Shown: one piece after another, positions 10,923 to 22,246 of the stretch | Layout of the letters: every line of letters begins with the position of its first letter | How positions within the stretch are numbered: the stretch's first letter is position 1 | Assembly (NCBI GenBank): GCA_029532415.1 | Contig: JAQOTA010000014.1 | Span: forward strand, 1-64,000 | DNA from: Marasmius tenuissimus | Taxonomy: Eukaryota > Basidiomycota > Agaricomycetes > Agaricales > Marasmiaceae | Direction: 5' to 3' | DNA length: 64,000 nt | Position numbers and translations under genes: made by a program | The notes under the pieces: generated by a model | Database searches by the model: none | What the model was told of the DNA's origin: nothing | Seen by the model: only the letters and a program-made list of their open reading frames with translations

Positions 10923-13900
10923 ATGCCCTCGACAGTACCTCGTTGTTCTTGGTCCGAACCCCCGTCTCACCAGCACCTCTCAGACTCAGACAATTCCAAA
11001 CCAAATAGTTCCAGTAGGACAACAGCCACAGGAGAACGATTTGAGGATTTCCTAGCTCATGTCTTCTCCTATCCGACGACACACTGGATGCGGCTTTCAG
11101 AACTAACGGCACACGCACACACACACGTTACGGAGACAGCTGCAGCCTGGAGGAATATGGGCGTGTGTGGGGGAGACCACCATGCCCGCAATAGAGTAAC
11201 GGAGGCGCACACGTAAGTTTGCCTGCCCCCTTTTAGCTCAGGGTCGTCGGTTGTTCATATAATATTCATCCTTTCACCAGGCCTTGTTGTTCTGACTTGA
11301 CGGAATCGGTAACAGCCGAGTCGAACGCTGTTGGTCCTCAACGGCAACCATCATGCGTCTCTGTTTCTGACCCTTCACGTTCACGTCCTGGCTCATTGTC
11401 GCTGTCACCCGAGCTTGTTGATTGTGAAGGGTGTATTGTTGCAGAACAAGCTTCCTCACGTTCAAATGCAAAGTCGACGGGGACTCAACCTTCTCACTCA
11501 CATCCGTACCACATGAACGCGAACGCCAGTGCTCGGAGGCTTGTTAGGAAGAGACGTGTTAAAAGGCAAACGACTTCGTGAGTGATTCGGTCCGCTCGTC
11601 GCATGCTTGGTTTGCTGACACGACGTGCCAGCGCCAGCGACACTGAAACGCTTCCCTCGACATCCACTGTCACCGAGACTGTAACAGACACAGAGACAGC
11701 CTCTGAAACCCAAACCGCTTCTCCAACGATCACCTCCCCACCCATTGGAATCAGTGTGTCAATATCCATCGGAATAGGCCCCCGCTCATCCTCGGAAACA
11801 GGTACAACTTCGGAAACGAGTTCTGAGTCGTCGACTACCTCGTCGGAACCCACGTCAAGCACAGAACCGTCGAGCACATCGGAACCTTTGACGACTTCTA
11901 CCTCGCAATCCTCAACCACGACCCCGTTTTCGTCCTCGACCAGTTCGGAATCTTCAAGAATCACTACATCCTCAAGTACATCGGAAAGCTCGACGTCCTC
12001 AACTTCTTCAACTAGGTCGGAATCGTCTTCAACTTCTCAAACTTCAAGTAGCTCATCTTCAAGTTCCTCCTCTTCCCAATCCTCCTCTTCCTCATCCTCT
12101 TCTTCACAATCCTCCTCTTCCTCTTCCTCCCAATCCTCCTCTTCCTCTCAATCCTCTTCACAATCCTCCCCTCCGTCCTCTTCGTCCTCTTCATCTGTCT
12201 TCTCGTCATCCTCGTCGTCGTTTTCCCTCACGCCGTAAGTTCATTTTATCAACATATAGACTGTCATCTCAGAAACGTTCCTAGGTCATCAACTTCATCC
12301 TCATATTCCGCATCTGAATCACCATCATCCAGTTCAACCTCCACATCCTACATCACCCTCACCTCTACCTCCACAGTCTCCCCCTCCACAACACAAAGCC
12401 CACCACCGCCCACCACTGTCTTCTCCACAAGCACCTTTTTCACCGATGCTTCAACTCCCTTCAGCACCGTCACCAGAACCACATCCACCGGAAGCCTGAA
12501 CCCCGACGGACCTGGATCAGGCTCCGCGTTCGGTCAAAATCAAGGAGCCATCATTGGGGTGGCAGTTGGTGGAGTGATAGCGGTGATCCTAGCAGTCATT
12601 GCCATGTTCTTTCTATGCAGAAGATGGCGGACCAGGAAACATATCGCTCTCATGAGTGATAGGGCGCTAGGCACAGGGCCAGGGACTCTTCGAAGAGATG
12701 TTTCTCAGGGAGCGTCCAACAGTTCGAGAAGGATGCTTATGCGGAATCATTCTTCGAATGAGACGGGGAATTGGAGGCCACCGTTGAGTGATGAGGATAT
12801 GGAAGATACTGCCCCTCCACCGCTTCCTCAGTCACCGTCTGGCATTCTGGCCGTGGGTGGAGCGGGGATCGTTGGTGGTGGTGTTCTGGCGGCAAGTCAC
12901 GGACACGGCAGTTCCAGTGAGGATCTCGGTGGTAATGCGAGCGTTAGTGGACACGGACATAGCTCCACGTATTCGCATTCACATTCGCAATATGGGAGCA
13001 CTGTCGACGTTGCAAGGCAGCCTTCTGTTGCGCGGCAAAATTCGAATAAGATGCCTGGATTTGGGCAGGCCGCGGAACATATGGGTGCCGTGGAATATCC
13101 GGCGCTACCGCCCAAGACACCAACCTCTCCACTTTTCTCGACCTCGCCTTCTGTTTCGCCGATCGTTCCACCGTCAAGCAAGGGCGTTTCCCCACCGAGT
13201 GCTTACATGATGCATTCGCCGACGTACGCCTCGTCGTCTTCGCATGGTCACTCGTCATCGTCGGATGGTCATGGCACCATGGTACCTGGTGCTGGCAGTG
13301 GCCCATCGCTCCAGCACACGAACACGATGATGAGTAACAATTCATCCTCGGGCTCTCACTCACATTCGTTGCCTCCGTCTAATACTTCACACACACCGAT
13401 CCCGCCACCACCTCGTGTACGAATCCACGAATCTTCCCCTCGTAACACTATCTCCGGCAAGTCAGTACAACGCATGCAGAGCCGAGATTCATCAGCGAGT
13501 TTCCGAGGTCTCATATCGAGACTTCGTGGTGGTCAAAGGACTTCGTCTCAGGATCTGAGCGTCTCGAGTCCTATCGGGAGACGGGATACGTTAACGACAA
13601 CGACGGCATCTTCATCGTTCCATTACCCGCCCACATCAACGGTTGGACCTTCTTCATTGCTTAACCCGCCTCTACCTCCTCCAGTGAGTATCCCTCGATC
13701 CGAGGAGCCATGGGGAGAACAGCAGCTACCTTTACCTTCACCGGTACCGACTGAGGAATCCTCTGTTCGTATTACTGAGGGGCTGCTGGATCCTCATCTA
13801 GTTGCTGGTTCTAGGTTGGGTCATGAACTCGATGAGGATGAGGCTGAAGCTAACTACGCGAGGATGTTGAGGGAACTGGGGACAACTCCTAGTGTTGGGA

Positions 13901-14148
13901 GTTTGAGAGATAATGTCGATTACTCGAGGCCTTATCGCGGGGTGAGTCTTTTGAACTTCCTGGTTGATCTTATTTAGGGTACTAATATCTGCACCTCCCC
14001 CCAGTTCGTGTTCAATAGGATGGGAAGTTCGGTTACATTTGCGACTCAGGACACGAGAACTCCGGTTCTCGAGACACCGGCGTCCCTCGCTACTGAACTC
14101 ACGATCGATGAGGGAAGGGAGACTGAGTACTTTGGGATCGCGAGGTAG
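10923..14148 (+). CDS. Mucin-like single-pass membrane protein
   Basis: Proposed exons 10923-11212, 11281-11577, 11632-12234, 12285-13941 and 14005-14148 join in frame to 996 residues. Order: a poorly conserved N-terminus; a dibasic segment (RRLVRKRRVKRQ) suggesting processing; a long Ser/Thr-rich region with near-pure Ser tracts encoded by TCC/TCT repeats (about 12010-12220); a transmembrane helix at about residues 485-510 (IIGVAVGGVIAVILAVIAM); a basic stop-transfer segment (CRRWRTRK); and a cytoplasmic tail of some 480 residues rich in Ser, Pro, His and Gly. The layout fits an O-glycosylated cell-surface stalk, possibly a wall-stress or mucin-type sensor, but no named family is recognised. 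The first exon and start are uncertain: no signal peptide is visible on this model, and the true start may be elsewhere. An alternative acceptor 6 bases further on at exon 3 also keeps the frame. Confidence 0.7.
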
Positions 14149-15149
14149 CCGTGGCGTTGGATAACAGTGGGGATTACGTTCCGGAATCCAGGTTACTGCT
14201 TTACTGCTTACAACACGTTGCTTTTCGACCATACCACTCCAGACCTTGCTGTTTTACGTTCCGTTCATGCAGTGACGTCTAATACCCATTTGTTGATGTT
14301 CTCCCGCCTGGTCCCTGCATCGATGAACAACAGCCCCCAAGCAATCTATCTGTTCGTTCTTATCACCGCTTAAACCATTCTACCGCTCACCCCACGCTAC
14401 CGTTGTACTCTTTTTGCTCGACTACGCGTCATGCATCATTCATCGTGTATCATACACTACCGCCACCTCCTTTCTGAGATCTATCCACACCGCCCTTATC
14501 AACGTTCACTGTTCCATAATCCCGTTTGCGCACACGACCTTTGCCCCCCTTCCTTCCGCCGCCTTTCCTCCAGCACCTACGCCCCGATTATTATTTTTTA
14601 TGATTGACGATCAGCCAAGAGCCTCTTACTATCCCCACATACACGCTAACCCAACGCTCTGATCTTGGGCGTAGGATTGCGGAACCGCTTTTTAAATTAT
14701 CTTTATTCGCACACACCTACCTACCTAGACACTCCCCCGTCGTTGTCGACCCTGCTTTGTGCTTGCACTTTTGTTGTTACATACCGCTGTCCCTCCCCCT
14801 TTTGCCCTCCCAGTTACGAACCAACGTTATTTTTTACAGTACATAACATTGACGCTTTTTAATTTTCTTTTACGCTCTTGTTCCGTCCGGATTTTGCGAG
14901 CCGTAGACACACACGCGTTTGCCCTGCATCCCTCCCCCCACTGCCTCCCTCTAGCCTCCAGGACCCTAACCTGACCACTCTTTTGTTTTGTTACTATACA
15001 CACACGCTCTTTCTTGACAGTGACATCGACACACTGACATTATTCGGTTCGTTGACTTGTCATCTGTCGTCCCTTCGCTTGTTTTCTTTCCTGGATCCCG
15101 CATACCTATACCACACACACGCAGTCTGAGCGCGGTCGTAGGATACATA
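14149..15149 (+). other. Long pyrimidine-rich tract after membrane-protein gene
   Basis: From about 14370 to 15250 the plus strand is strongly enriched in C and T and contains many short runs such as CCTCCCCC and TTTTTT. No coding frame is supported. It may be a long 3' untranslated region of the preceding gene. Its last part (after about 15150) is also present at 30885, at the start of the second regulator block. Confidence 0.5.
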
Positions 15150-15626
15150 CCTATTGACTTGATTTTTGTTTACCGGTACTTACCTGCTACTCGCCACACA
15201 TACAACTTTTTGCTTATTGTAGTACTAGCATACCTAGTTTTTGGGGATTTATGGCTATTTTTTGTGTATCAACTGTGAAATGTAACTGTTTGATTTGATA
15301 AAGGTTCTGGAGAGCAACACGACGAGAGTACTTTGTGGGTCCACGGAGGTCCGAACGGGGTGACACGCGTGCGCACGGACCATTGACGTTCAAATTCGAT
15401 GAATCGGATGACTCGATTGTTTTTCTCTTCCCAAACCATCATCACCGTTTTGTTACACTGAGCGTGTGCGAACTCCCCTGGCATATACATTCTCTGTGAA
15501 GGCATGTTATGAGACTTGGTTTCTTTTTTCATTCATCCCTGCTCGCGGCTCGGTTAATTTTCAAAACTTCTTAATTTTTCTCGGGATCTCCTCATTCTTG
15601 CGGGTTGGATAAGCGCTTTGAAGGGC

Positions 15627-15634
15627 TATATAAT
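15627..15634 (+). promoter_or_regulatory. Conserved TATA-like element upstream of regulator 1
   Basis: TATATAAT, preceded by AAGGGC and followed by ACGAG, is retained in both duplicated blocks. It lies about 890 bases before the regulator's start codon. It may therefore drive a long leader or a separate transcript starting near 15660, where a motif CTTCACTCCCCATGAT is shared by both copies. Confidence 0.45.
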
Positions 15635-16519
15635 ACGAGGTCTGCTCTGCTCAAGACAGCTTCACTCCCCATGATACGATTTGGTCATTCATGCACAACT
15701 TTCAGGACCTCAAGGGCTCATACAGACGGATGCCACTGGCATATGGTTGGCGACCTTTGACCCACAGCAAGATCCTTCGAGTTCTCAATGACTTTCAGTA
15801 CATGAAAACATACCCGGAATCATCACAGCAACGAGCTCCAGCAAAACATTTGAATACGGCCACTTTGCTTCCAAGCCAGGTTTTACCGAAGACCCGAAGT
15901 TATAAGTGAAACTGGCAAGCTCGGTCACTGAGGTTTGACTTATCCCTACCTTCTCCCGCCAACATACAGAAACGACTGTCTTCTTGGTATCGCTGGTGCT
16001 CAAGACTACCCTTTGCTAGTATCCACCATTTCCCGGTATAGAGCGAGCCGCCCACTCATGATACAATACGAGTCAAAGTGTATCAATGGGCGCCGCAGCA
16101 CCACCCAGCTACGGACTGCGGCTGGCAGTGGAAACAGATCCAGGATTAGCGCCATCATGGAAGCGAGGGGAGCGTATACGGGTTTCAAGGAGGACGATGG
16201 AATGGAATGACTAGCACGAGTATTGTCTCTTCCCACCGGCCATTGACAAGAATACCGTACCACGATCGCGAGCGCTGCTTTACCCACCTCATCGTCGTTG
16301 TTTGCGGACCTTACACGTACTGTGCAGGGATAGGAAACTCTTGGTAAATTCGTTCTCTTTCACCTGGCACCGCCCTACAATTCATTCCATCACCATCGCT
16401 ATCTGTGATTTTGATATCGTCACTGATGGCCTCCGCCCGCTGTCACCAAGAGCTGAAAAAACATTTGCCCAACTGAGACAAACCTCGCCCTACAACGATC
16501 TTTGTTTTGAACCACCACA

Positions 16520-19500
16520 ATGGAGGGTGACAGTAACCCGTACAAGAAACGAAGGCTCCAGAATGCCTGCGATGAGTGCAGGAGGCGGAAAGGTACGTGC
16601 TCACTTTCACCTCTTTTAGCATGGGTTTGCAGTATACTGAATGAATCGTAGTAAAATGTGGGTTTGCTCTTGCTTTCCCCCATCCTCTTTACATATTCTC
16701 GAGACTGAACAACGGAAAACCGATTGCGATGCAGGCGACAGCGCGAGCATGCCAGGGAACGTATGCACGAACTGCATAACGGCTAAGACGGAATGCATGC
16801 ATGTTTTGGCGTTGGCAAAAAAGGTGTGTTCGTCGATATATTCAGGTGTCATCGTTTTGGTGTTCTGATGCTCTCTCTCTCGCTCCTTTCGATAGAAACG
16901 CGGTCCACCAAAAGGGCACGTCCATCCTTCTTTCGAACATATACAAGCTAACGAAACTGAAACATCTTCTCGTCCGCCAGGACTCCGAGGGGCCAGAAAA
17001 CGGTCCAATCCCTGGTCAAAGCGATATTGTCGACAACGAAAGCCTTCACCATACCCGAAGACACAAATATGATACACCAAATCCTCGTAGATTTGGCAAG
17101 TAGGATTGTTGAACTCGAAGAAAAGGAGAAGAAACAAGAACGAGAGCGAGAGTCACCTCCAGCTACTTCCAGTGCTTCCTCGCCCGCAGCAGATCCGATG
17201 GCGACAACAACTGCGAGCGCTCCTTCGATAATGAGCACGTACTACACCTCCGCTTCATCACCTGCCCGTAGCGAAAAAGGGTCAGATGGTACGAACAACA
17301 GTAACAAGAGTAGTGTCTCTTCTACGGGCGAAATCGAATTGGTCGCATCCTTCATGAGACAGCTGAAGATCGACAACCAGCAAGACCGTCATTTCGGAGC
17401 GTCCAGTGGGGTCAACTTTCTGGTCTCAGTCTGCGGGAAGAGAAAGGAAGAGGCGACAGGGAACGAAATGCCCGGTGGACCTATTATCCAAAAGCCGGTG
17501 AAAGTGCAGAGACGAGACGTTTTTTGGAAGGTTCATCCGTACCAACATCAAGTACCGCCGGGATGTCCACCACTTCCATTGCCCTCAGATTATATTTTCC
17601 CCGAACCCATGCTACTTTCATCGTTGGTTTCGCTCTATTTCGACCACGTCAACCCCTACCTACCAATCCTTCACCGAGGAATTTTCGAAAACTCTGTCAG
17701 AGGGGGTTTACACCACAGCGACATTCACTTCGCTGGGGTGTTACTGGTAGTGTGTGCGACTGGTGCCAGATATTCCGATGATCCACGAGTTTTGGAAGAC
17801 TACGACAACGAGGGGATAGGAAAGAGTAGGATGACGGCCGGATGGAAGTGGTTCCGACAAGTGAGGCTCATCAGGTCTTCGTTCCGGAGTCCTTCGTCTT
17901 TGTATGAATTGCAGTTGTACTGCGTGCGTTTCGTATCTCCTTCAAATACACTTCCCACTTACTTCAACATCAATTTGCAGATAACGCCGTTCTTCCTTCA
18001 AGGAAGTACGACGCCTGAAGCCTCGTGGGTCATCCTCGGTGTCGCTTTCAGATTCGCACAGGACTTGGGTATCCATCGGAGGAAGCCAGAAACGATCTCC
18101 AACCCGACGGTCGAATCACAGCTATGGAATCGGGCCTTTTGGGGACTGGTCGCTGTCGACGTGGTGATAAGCACGTTTTTGGGGAGACCGAGGGCCATGT
18201 CCACTGACGAGTACGTCGCTCCATTCTCCTCTCCCACGTTTATCCTCATCCTTCATTTTGCGCAGTTTTGATGTTCCCCTTCCAATTGAATGCGATGACG
18301 AGTACTGGCCAATAGACGGAGTGGTGGTAGGCCCTTACGAACCGTTCCAACAACCCCCCGGTGAGCCCAGTGCGATGTCTTATTGGGTCTATCTCCTCCG
18401 TCTCCTCGATATTGTTGGTTTTGCACAACGTACTATCGTAAGTTTCCCTGGGCTTTCGCAATCACACAAGGGGACTTACTCTACTCAAGTATGCAGTACG
18501 CAAAACAGACATGTGGACTCGGATGGGCATGACGCAGGCAGAGTGGAATGAGAAACTTTTGAAGGAGTTGGATGAGCTGCTCGCGAATTGGGTTGATGGT
18601 GTTCCGGAACATCGTGAGTCCTTCTCTCTTCGCTTCGCCAGTCATCGCATGTCCTGATTCTGTGTTTAGTTAAATGGAACCCCACAAACCAAAACCCACT
18701 GTTCTTCACTCAATCGACGATCATTTGGATAACGTATTATTGGCTTCAGATGCTTGTTCATAAGCCTTTCATGACGCTTTCGACCTCTCCAGGCGGTGCG
18801 GAAAAGGAGAACGAGAAATCCTCTGGCTCGGCGGCGGCGTTTCCATCCTTGAGTATATGCGTTAACGCAGCACGAGCTGTGGTTCATATTCTCGAGGCTG
18901 GGCAACGATGGAGTGAGAGAGAACGTCGGGAGAGAGCAAATGGGAGGAGGTGGGTCCCAGAACCAGGGCCTGGGCCGTTCCCCACTGTGTTGGTAGGGCC
19001 GCCATCTCGTCATTTCGTTTGCGTTGTTTTCTTAACCTTCTACCAGAGCGCGATTACATCTTCCGCAATTGTCCTCTTCTCTAACGCATGGCGAGGTATA
19101 CGGACGAAAACAACTCCTGATGCGTTTCGGGAGCTAGCTGATGTGTATCGATGCTTGGAGGTTTTGAATAAGTGGGAGGATGAGTGAGTCGTATCTGGCT
19201 CTGAATCTTTACGCCGACTCTAACTTCCCCACTCCCATCCCTGTAGGATTCAAGTTGCAGGCCGATTCTGCGACATCGTGAATGAGCTGTTGCACATGTG
19301 TAACCTGCCTCCGTCGTTGAAGGGGATCAAGAGACTGGACAGAGCTGATCGTGAGGGAGACCGTTTGTCAGGACTGGTAGACCGGAAGGCGGACAGACCG
19401 ATAGCGGGCTCAAAACGTGCAGCTGCAAAGACCAGTATGGGTGTGGCGGGACCAACGACAAAGGAGAACGAGACCAGGCATGCAGGGGAAGGTGATTATG

Positions 19501-20489
19501 GAGGAGGGGGATTTGTGTCGAGCGTTAGCACTTCGATGGAATCCGGAGCTCCCGAATTCGACCTGAACCTTCAAGCGCAGGCGAACGCCAGCAACCACGC
19601 TGATCTTACTCATGCATTCTCCGACCCTCAGGCGGCGTATTCTGCCACCCCAAACCCCGGCATGGGAGACGTTGATCCTCTCTCCGACCACCCATCAATG
19701 TATTCTCATTCTCACGAGTCCCAAGGATACCAATCCGGTTACCCCAACCCAGATTTTACACTTCCGATATCCTCGACCGAGTTGGGTAGCCTACCGCTAC
19801 ACGAGACCTTTAACGTATATCCTGATTCGTACAACTACGGCTACGATGAGATGGACGTCGATATGAATATGGGGCTCTTTACGGATCATAGTGTCGGTGT
19901 CGGTGGGGCCTACGATGTCCTATTTGGGGCCAGTAGACACGGTGGTTCTAATGAGAGAAGCCATATACACCCTACGACCGCACAGAGATATATGGCGGAG
20001 ACTTTGAACACTGCGTTTGGGAATATGGGTGAGAATGATCCTGATTCTGTCTCTTTTATTGGATATAACTGATACCTATCATTTCACCCAAGGTCCTGAA
20101 GTGTTTTACGCGTCCCTCACAGATGAAGCCCAATCTCAAGCTGATATACAACCGCCGCTTGATTATTCACTCCAGCCACCGGTAGCGGTGGCGCACACCC
20201 AGCTGCAAGTATCACCACCGCATATCCAAGTACAACCTCCGCCATTGCCCTTGCCTCAGACCCAGCCCTCGCTACATGGACAGGATGCCTATGCAAGACC
20301 TAGATTGAATTCAAGCTCTGTAGCCCCTTCGACATACACAGGTCAGCAACCAACGCCGGCGTTTCGAAATCCTAGGCACAGTTCTGGGTGTGTTCTCCAT
20401 TGCCTTTCTCAATTATCCATCACAATACTGACGAGACCTGAATACCCCTCAGGTCAACTTCCTGGGGCGACTGGAACTTTGCTGGATAA
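16520..20489 (+). CDS. Zn2Cys6 fungal-specific transcription factor, paralogue 1
   Basis: Nuclear DNA-binding regulator. Exons: 16520-16592, 16652-16657, 16735-16823, 16896-16919, 16997-17923, 17981-18210, 18266-18437, 18490-18613, 18670-18992, 19047-19183, 19247-20028, 20093-20387, 20453-20489 (3219 bases, 1072 residues). Splicing through a 6-base exon restores the binuclear zinc cluster CX2CX6CX9CX2CX6C at residues 17-47 (CDECRRRKVKC, then CTNC and EC). A basic KKKRGPPKG linker, a short helical segment and Ser-rich spacer follow. The fungal-specific middle homology domain starts at about residue 270 and includes LYFDHVNPYLPILH, FRFAQDLGIHRRK and CDDEYW. The C-terminal third is Asn/Ser/Gln/Pro-rich, like an activation domain, and ends in STSWGDWNFAG. 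The paralogue at 32367 has the same gene structure, which supports the model. The exon 4/5 junction is the least certain. Target genes are unknown. Confidence 0.9.
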
Positions 20490-20558
20490 CCGACCAACGT
20501 GAATGTTTGTATAACCTCCCCCGAACCACACAGCCTGTGCTACTGAAGACTTACTATA

Positions 20559-21471
20559 GGCCCTCACCTAGTTGGCCACCCCTGGGAAGTTGGCCACTTG
20601 GGTTCCACCCAGCTGTCACTGTGTTCTAGTCACTCAAAGCTAGTCACGTAGTGTACATTCAATCTATACCGACCTGTAGAAACCACCTGAGTGTGATTCA
20701 GTGAGTTTGGACCAGGGTGTGGCCGGAAAAATCCGGGAAAGTCAGGAAATTACGTGATTTCTTAGCCGTCGCAGCAGTTTACTGAGAGAATTATGACGCA
20801 CTTCATCTGTATATCGATCTCCAAAAGCTCAAGATCAATGGATGGGCCTTCCAGCAAGAGATATGAGCAGGTTATCCGCCACCGTGGCCTATTTTCCTCC
20901 GTGTATGATAGAATTTCTGACGGCGTCTATTTTGTACCCACGCCATCTGCCACATTCACAACGGCCTACCTGGCTTATCACCCAGTCCCGTGGGCATCCG
21001 CACCACACAAATACCTTTTCTAGTTGGTTATTTAGCTTTATAGGACTATGTTAATGGCCCTGTGAAGCACTAGTGTCGATAATGTGTGCTATTAGCCTGG
21101 GGCCGGTTCCCCACACAGGATGCCCGCAAACGACCGGTATCTGATATCGGTATGTACTTGATACATCTTTTTAACACTCTTGAACCTTAAATTGAACCTA
21201 AATGCATTGCTTTTGACCTATATCGGGGGTTGCAGTGACCATCATCCGTGAATACTCACAACCGGCCAACTACCCCATTTTGCCGAAAATTGGACTCGAG
21301 TCAGCAAAGCGATCATTTCTTGACCGGCACAAAACCCAAGCTCATGAAACTCATATGGTATGGACTTTAGATGTCCAAAAATACTGTCAAAACCTTCGCC
21401 GCCCAAGTGTAACTGAGTTTACCAAAATAACGGCGTTAAACCGCTTACCTGGCCAACTTCCCGAGAATTAT
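20559..21471. mobile_element. ~0.9 kb insertion with inverted ends (nonautonomous DNA element?)
   Basis: This stretch interrupts the otherwise colinear 3' flank of regulator copy 1. Copy 2 passes directly across the site near 36455. Inverted copies of GGGAAGTTGGCCA lie near the ends (20584-20596 and, reversed, 21450-21462), and TATA flanks both borders, fitting a TA-type target duplication. No transposase is recognised. A 79-codon frame at 21235-21474 is unassigned. The exact ends are uncertain. Confidence 0.6.
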
Positions 21472-21639
21472 TAGTATAATGTATCGTGTAACACCAGCTA
21501 TAATCCCTCACGTATTATTGAAAGATGTAATGTATAGAAAGTAACCTTACGAACGCAATTGTATTCGCCGCTCCCGCTCTCTTCCAGGGCTGAACTAGCA
21601 AGTAGGATCCCAAATACGAATATCATTCCAGCCTCCATC

Positions 21640-21741
21640 AACCATACTGGGACCTACAGCACATTGAATAATTGCGACCCCAATGCCGTTTGCGGTAAAA
21701 CCAACAAACGCGATCCTCGTGGTTGCAGCTGTGAATTTTAG
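21640..21741 (+). pseudogene. 3' scrap of SSP2 gene
   Basis: About 100 bases align with the C-terminal coding end of the SSP2 gene at 29780-30265. The cysteine-spaced segment (NNCDPNAVCGKT) and the downstream GAGAAGGTGGAGAG motif are retained. Several cysteines are lost, the stop codon is displaced, and everything upstream of the fragment is missing. The SSP2 3' flank continues to the F-box gene at 22247. Confidence 0.75.
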
Positions 21742-22246
21742 AGAAGGTGGAGAGTGGAGGCGTAGAAGTTTCCGATGCTGGGTTTGCCTGTTCAGCATGC
21801 CAGCGAGTGACGACCGAGCTCTAAGATCCAAGCCACCACTTTCAGCGTTCTCAGAATGATCTTATTCAGACCTTATCGATAGAAAAATACTTTGGATAGT
21901 CGATAGCCGTGGCATGTAGGGACAGTAGGACGAGTTGCAGTGAGAAGAAATATATTCACATCTCATCGCAAAACTCACCAGATTCAGGAATCTGAATATC
22001 CATACATCCGAGATACGCACGAAAAACTTGACCCAGACCTGCACCAGGTCGAAAACTCGTTCGAACATACTCTGGCCTTACAACTACCTCCCGAAATTGG
22101 GATAGGGCGTACCAGAACATTCTGTGCACCGTTGATGAAAAGGCAATCCTAATCTCCCGAGCTTTGGTTTGGCACATATACCATGTCGTCATTGCAACTA
22201 GAGTCAAAGACCAGCAAGACACACTCCACCCTGAATCTCTATGTGC

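Larger units (their letters stand above)
15150..21615 (+). repeat. Duplicated transcription-factor block, copy 1
   Basis: Sequence from about 15150 to 20555 and from 21471 to 21615 is colinear with 30885-36640. The match covers roughly 1.4 kb of upstream DNA, the whole 13-exon Zn2Cys6 gene and the 3' flank. The colinearity is broken in this copy by a ~0.9 kb insertion at 20559-21471. Both copies keep all splice sites and open frames. Confidence 0.85.

Noticed and set aside
11494..11964. 156-codon minus-strand frame rich in Val/Asp/Glu/Ser
   Set aside because: It is the antisense image of the Ser/Thr-rich repeats of the mucin-like gene; such repeats open the opposite frame automatically.
12010..12220. 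Tandem TCC/TCT/TCA repeats as a possible satellite or regulatory repeat
   Set aside because: They encode continuous Ser/Gln tracts in frame with a spliced membrane protein, so coding low complexity explains them.
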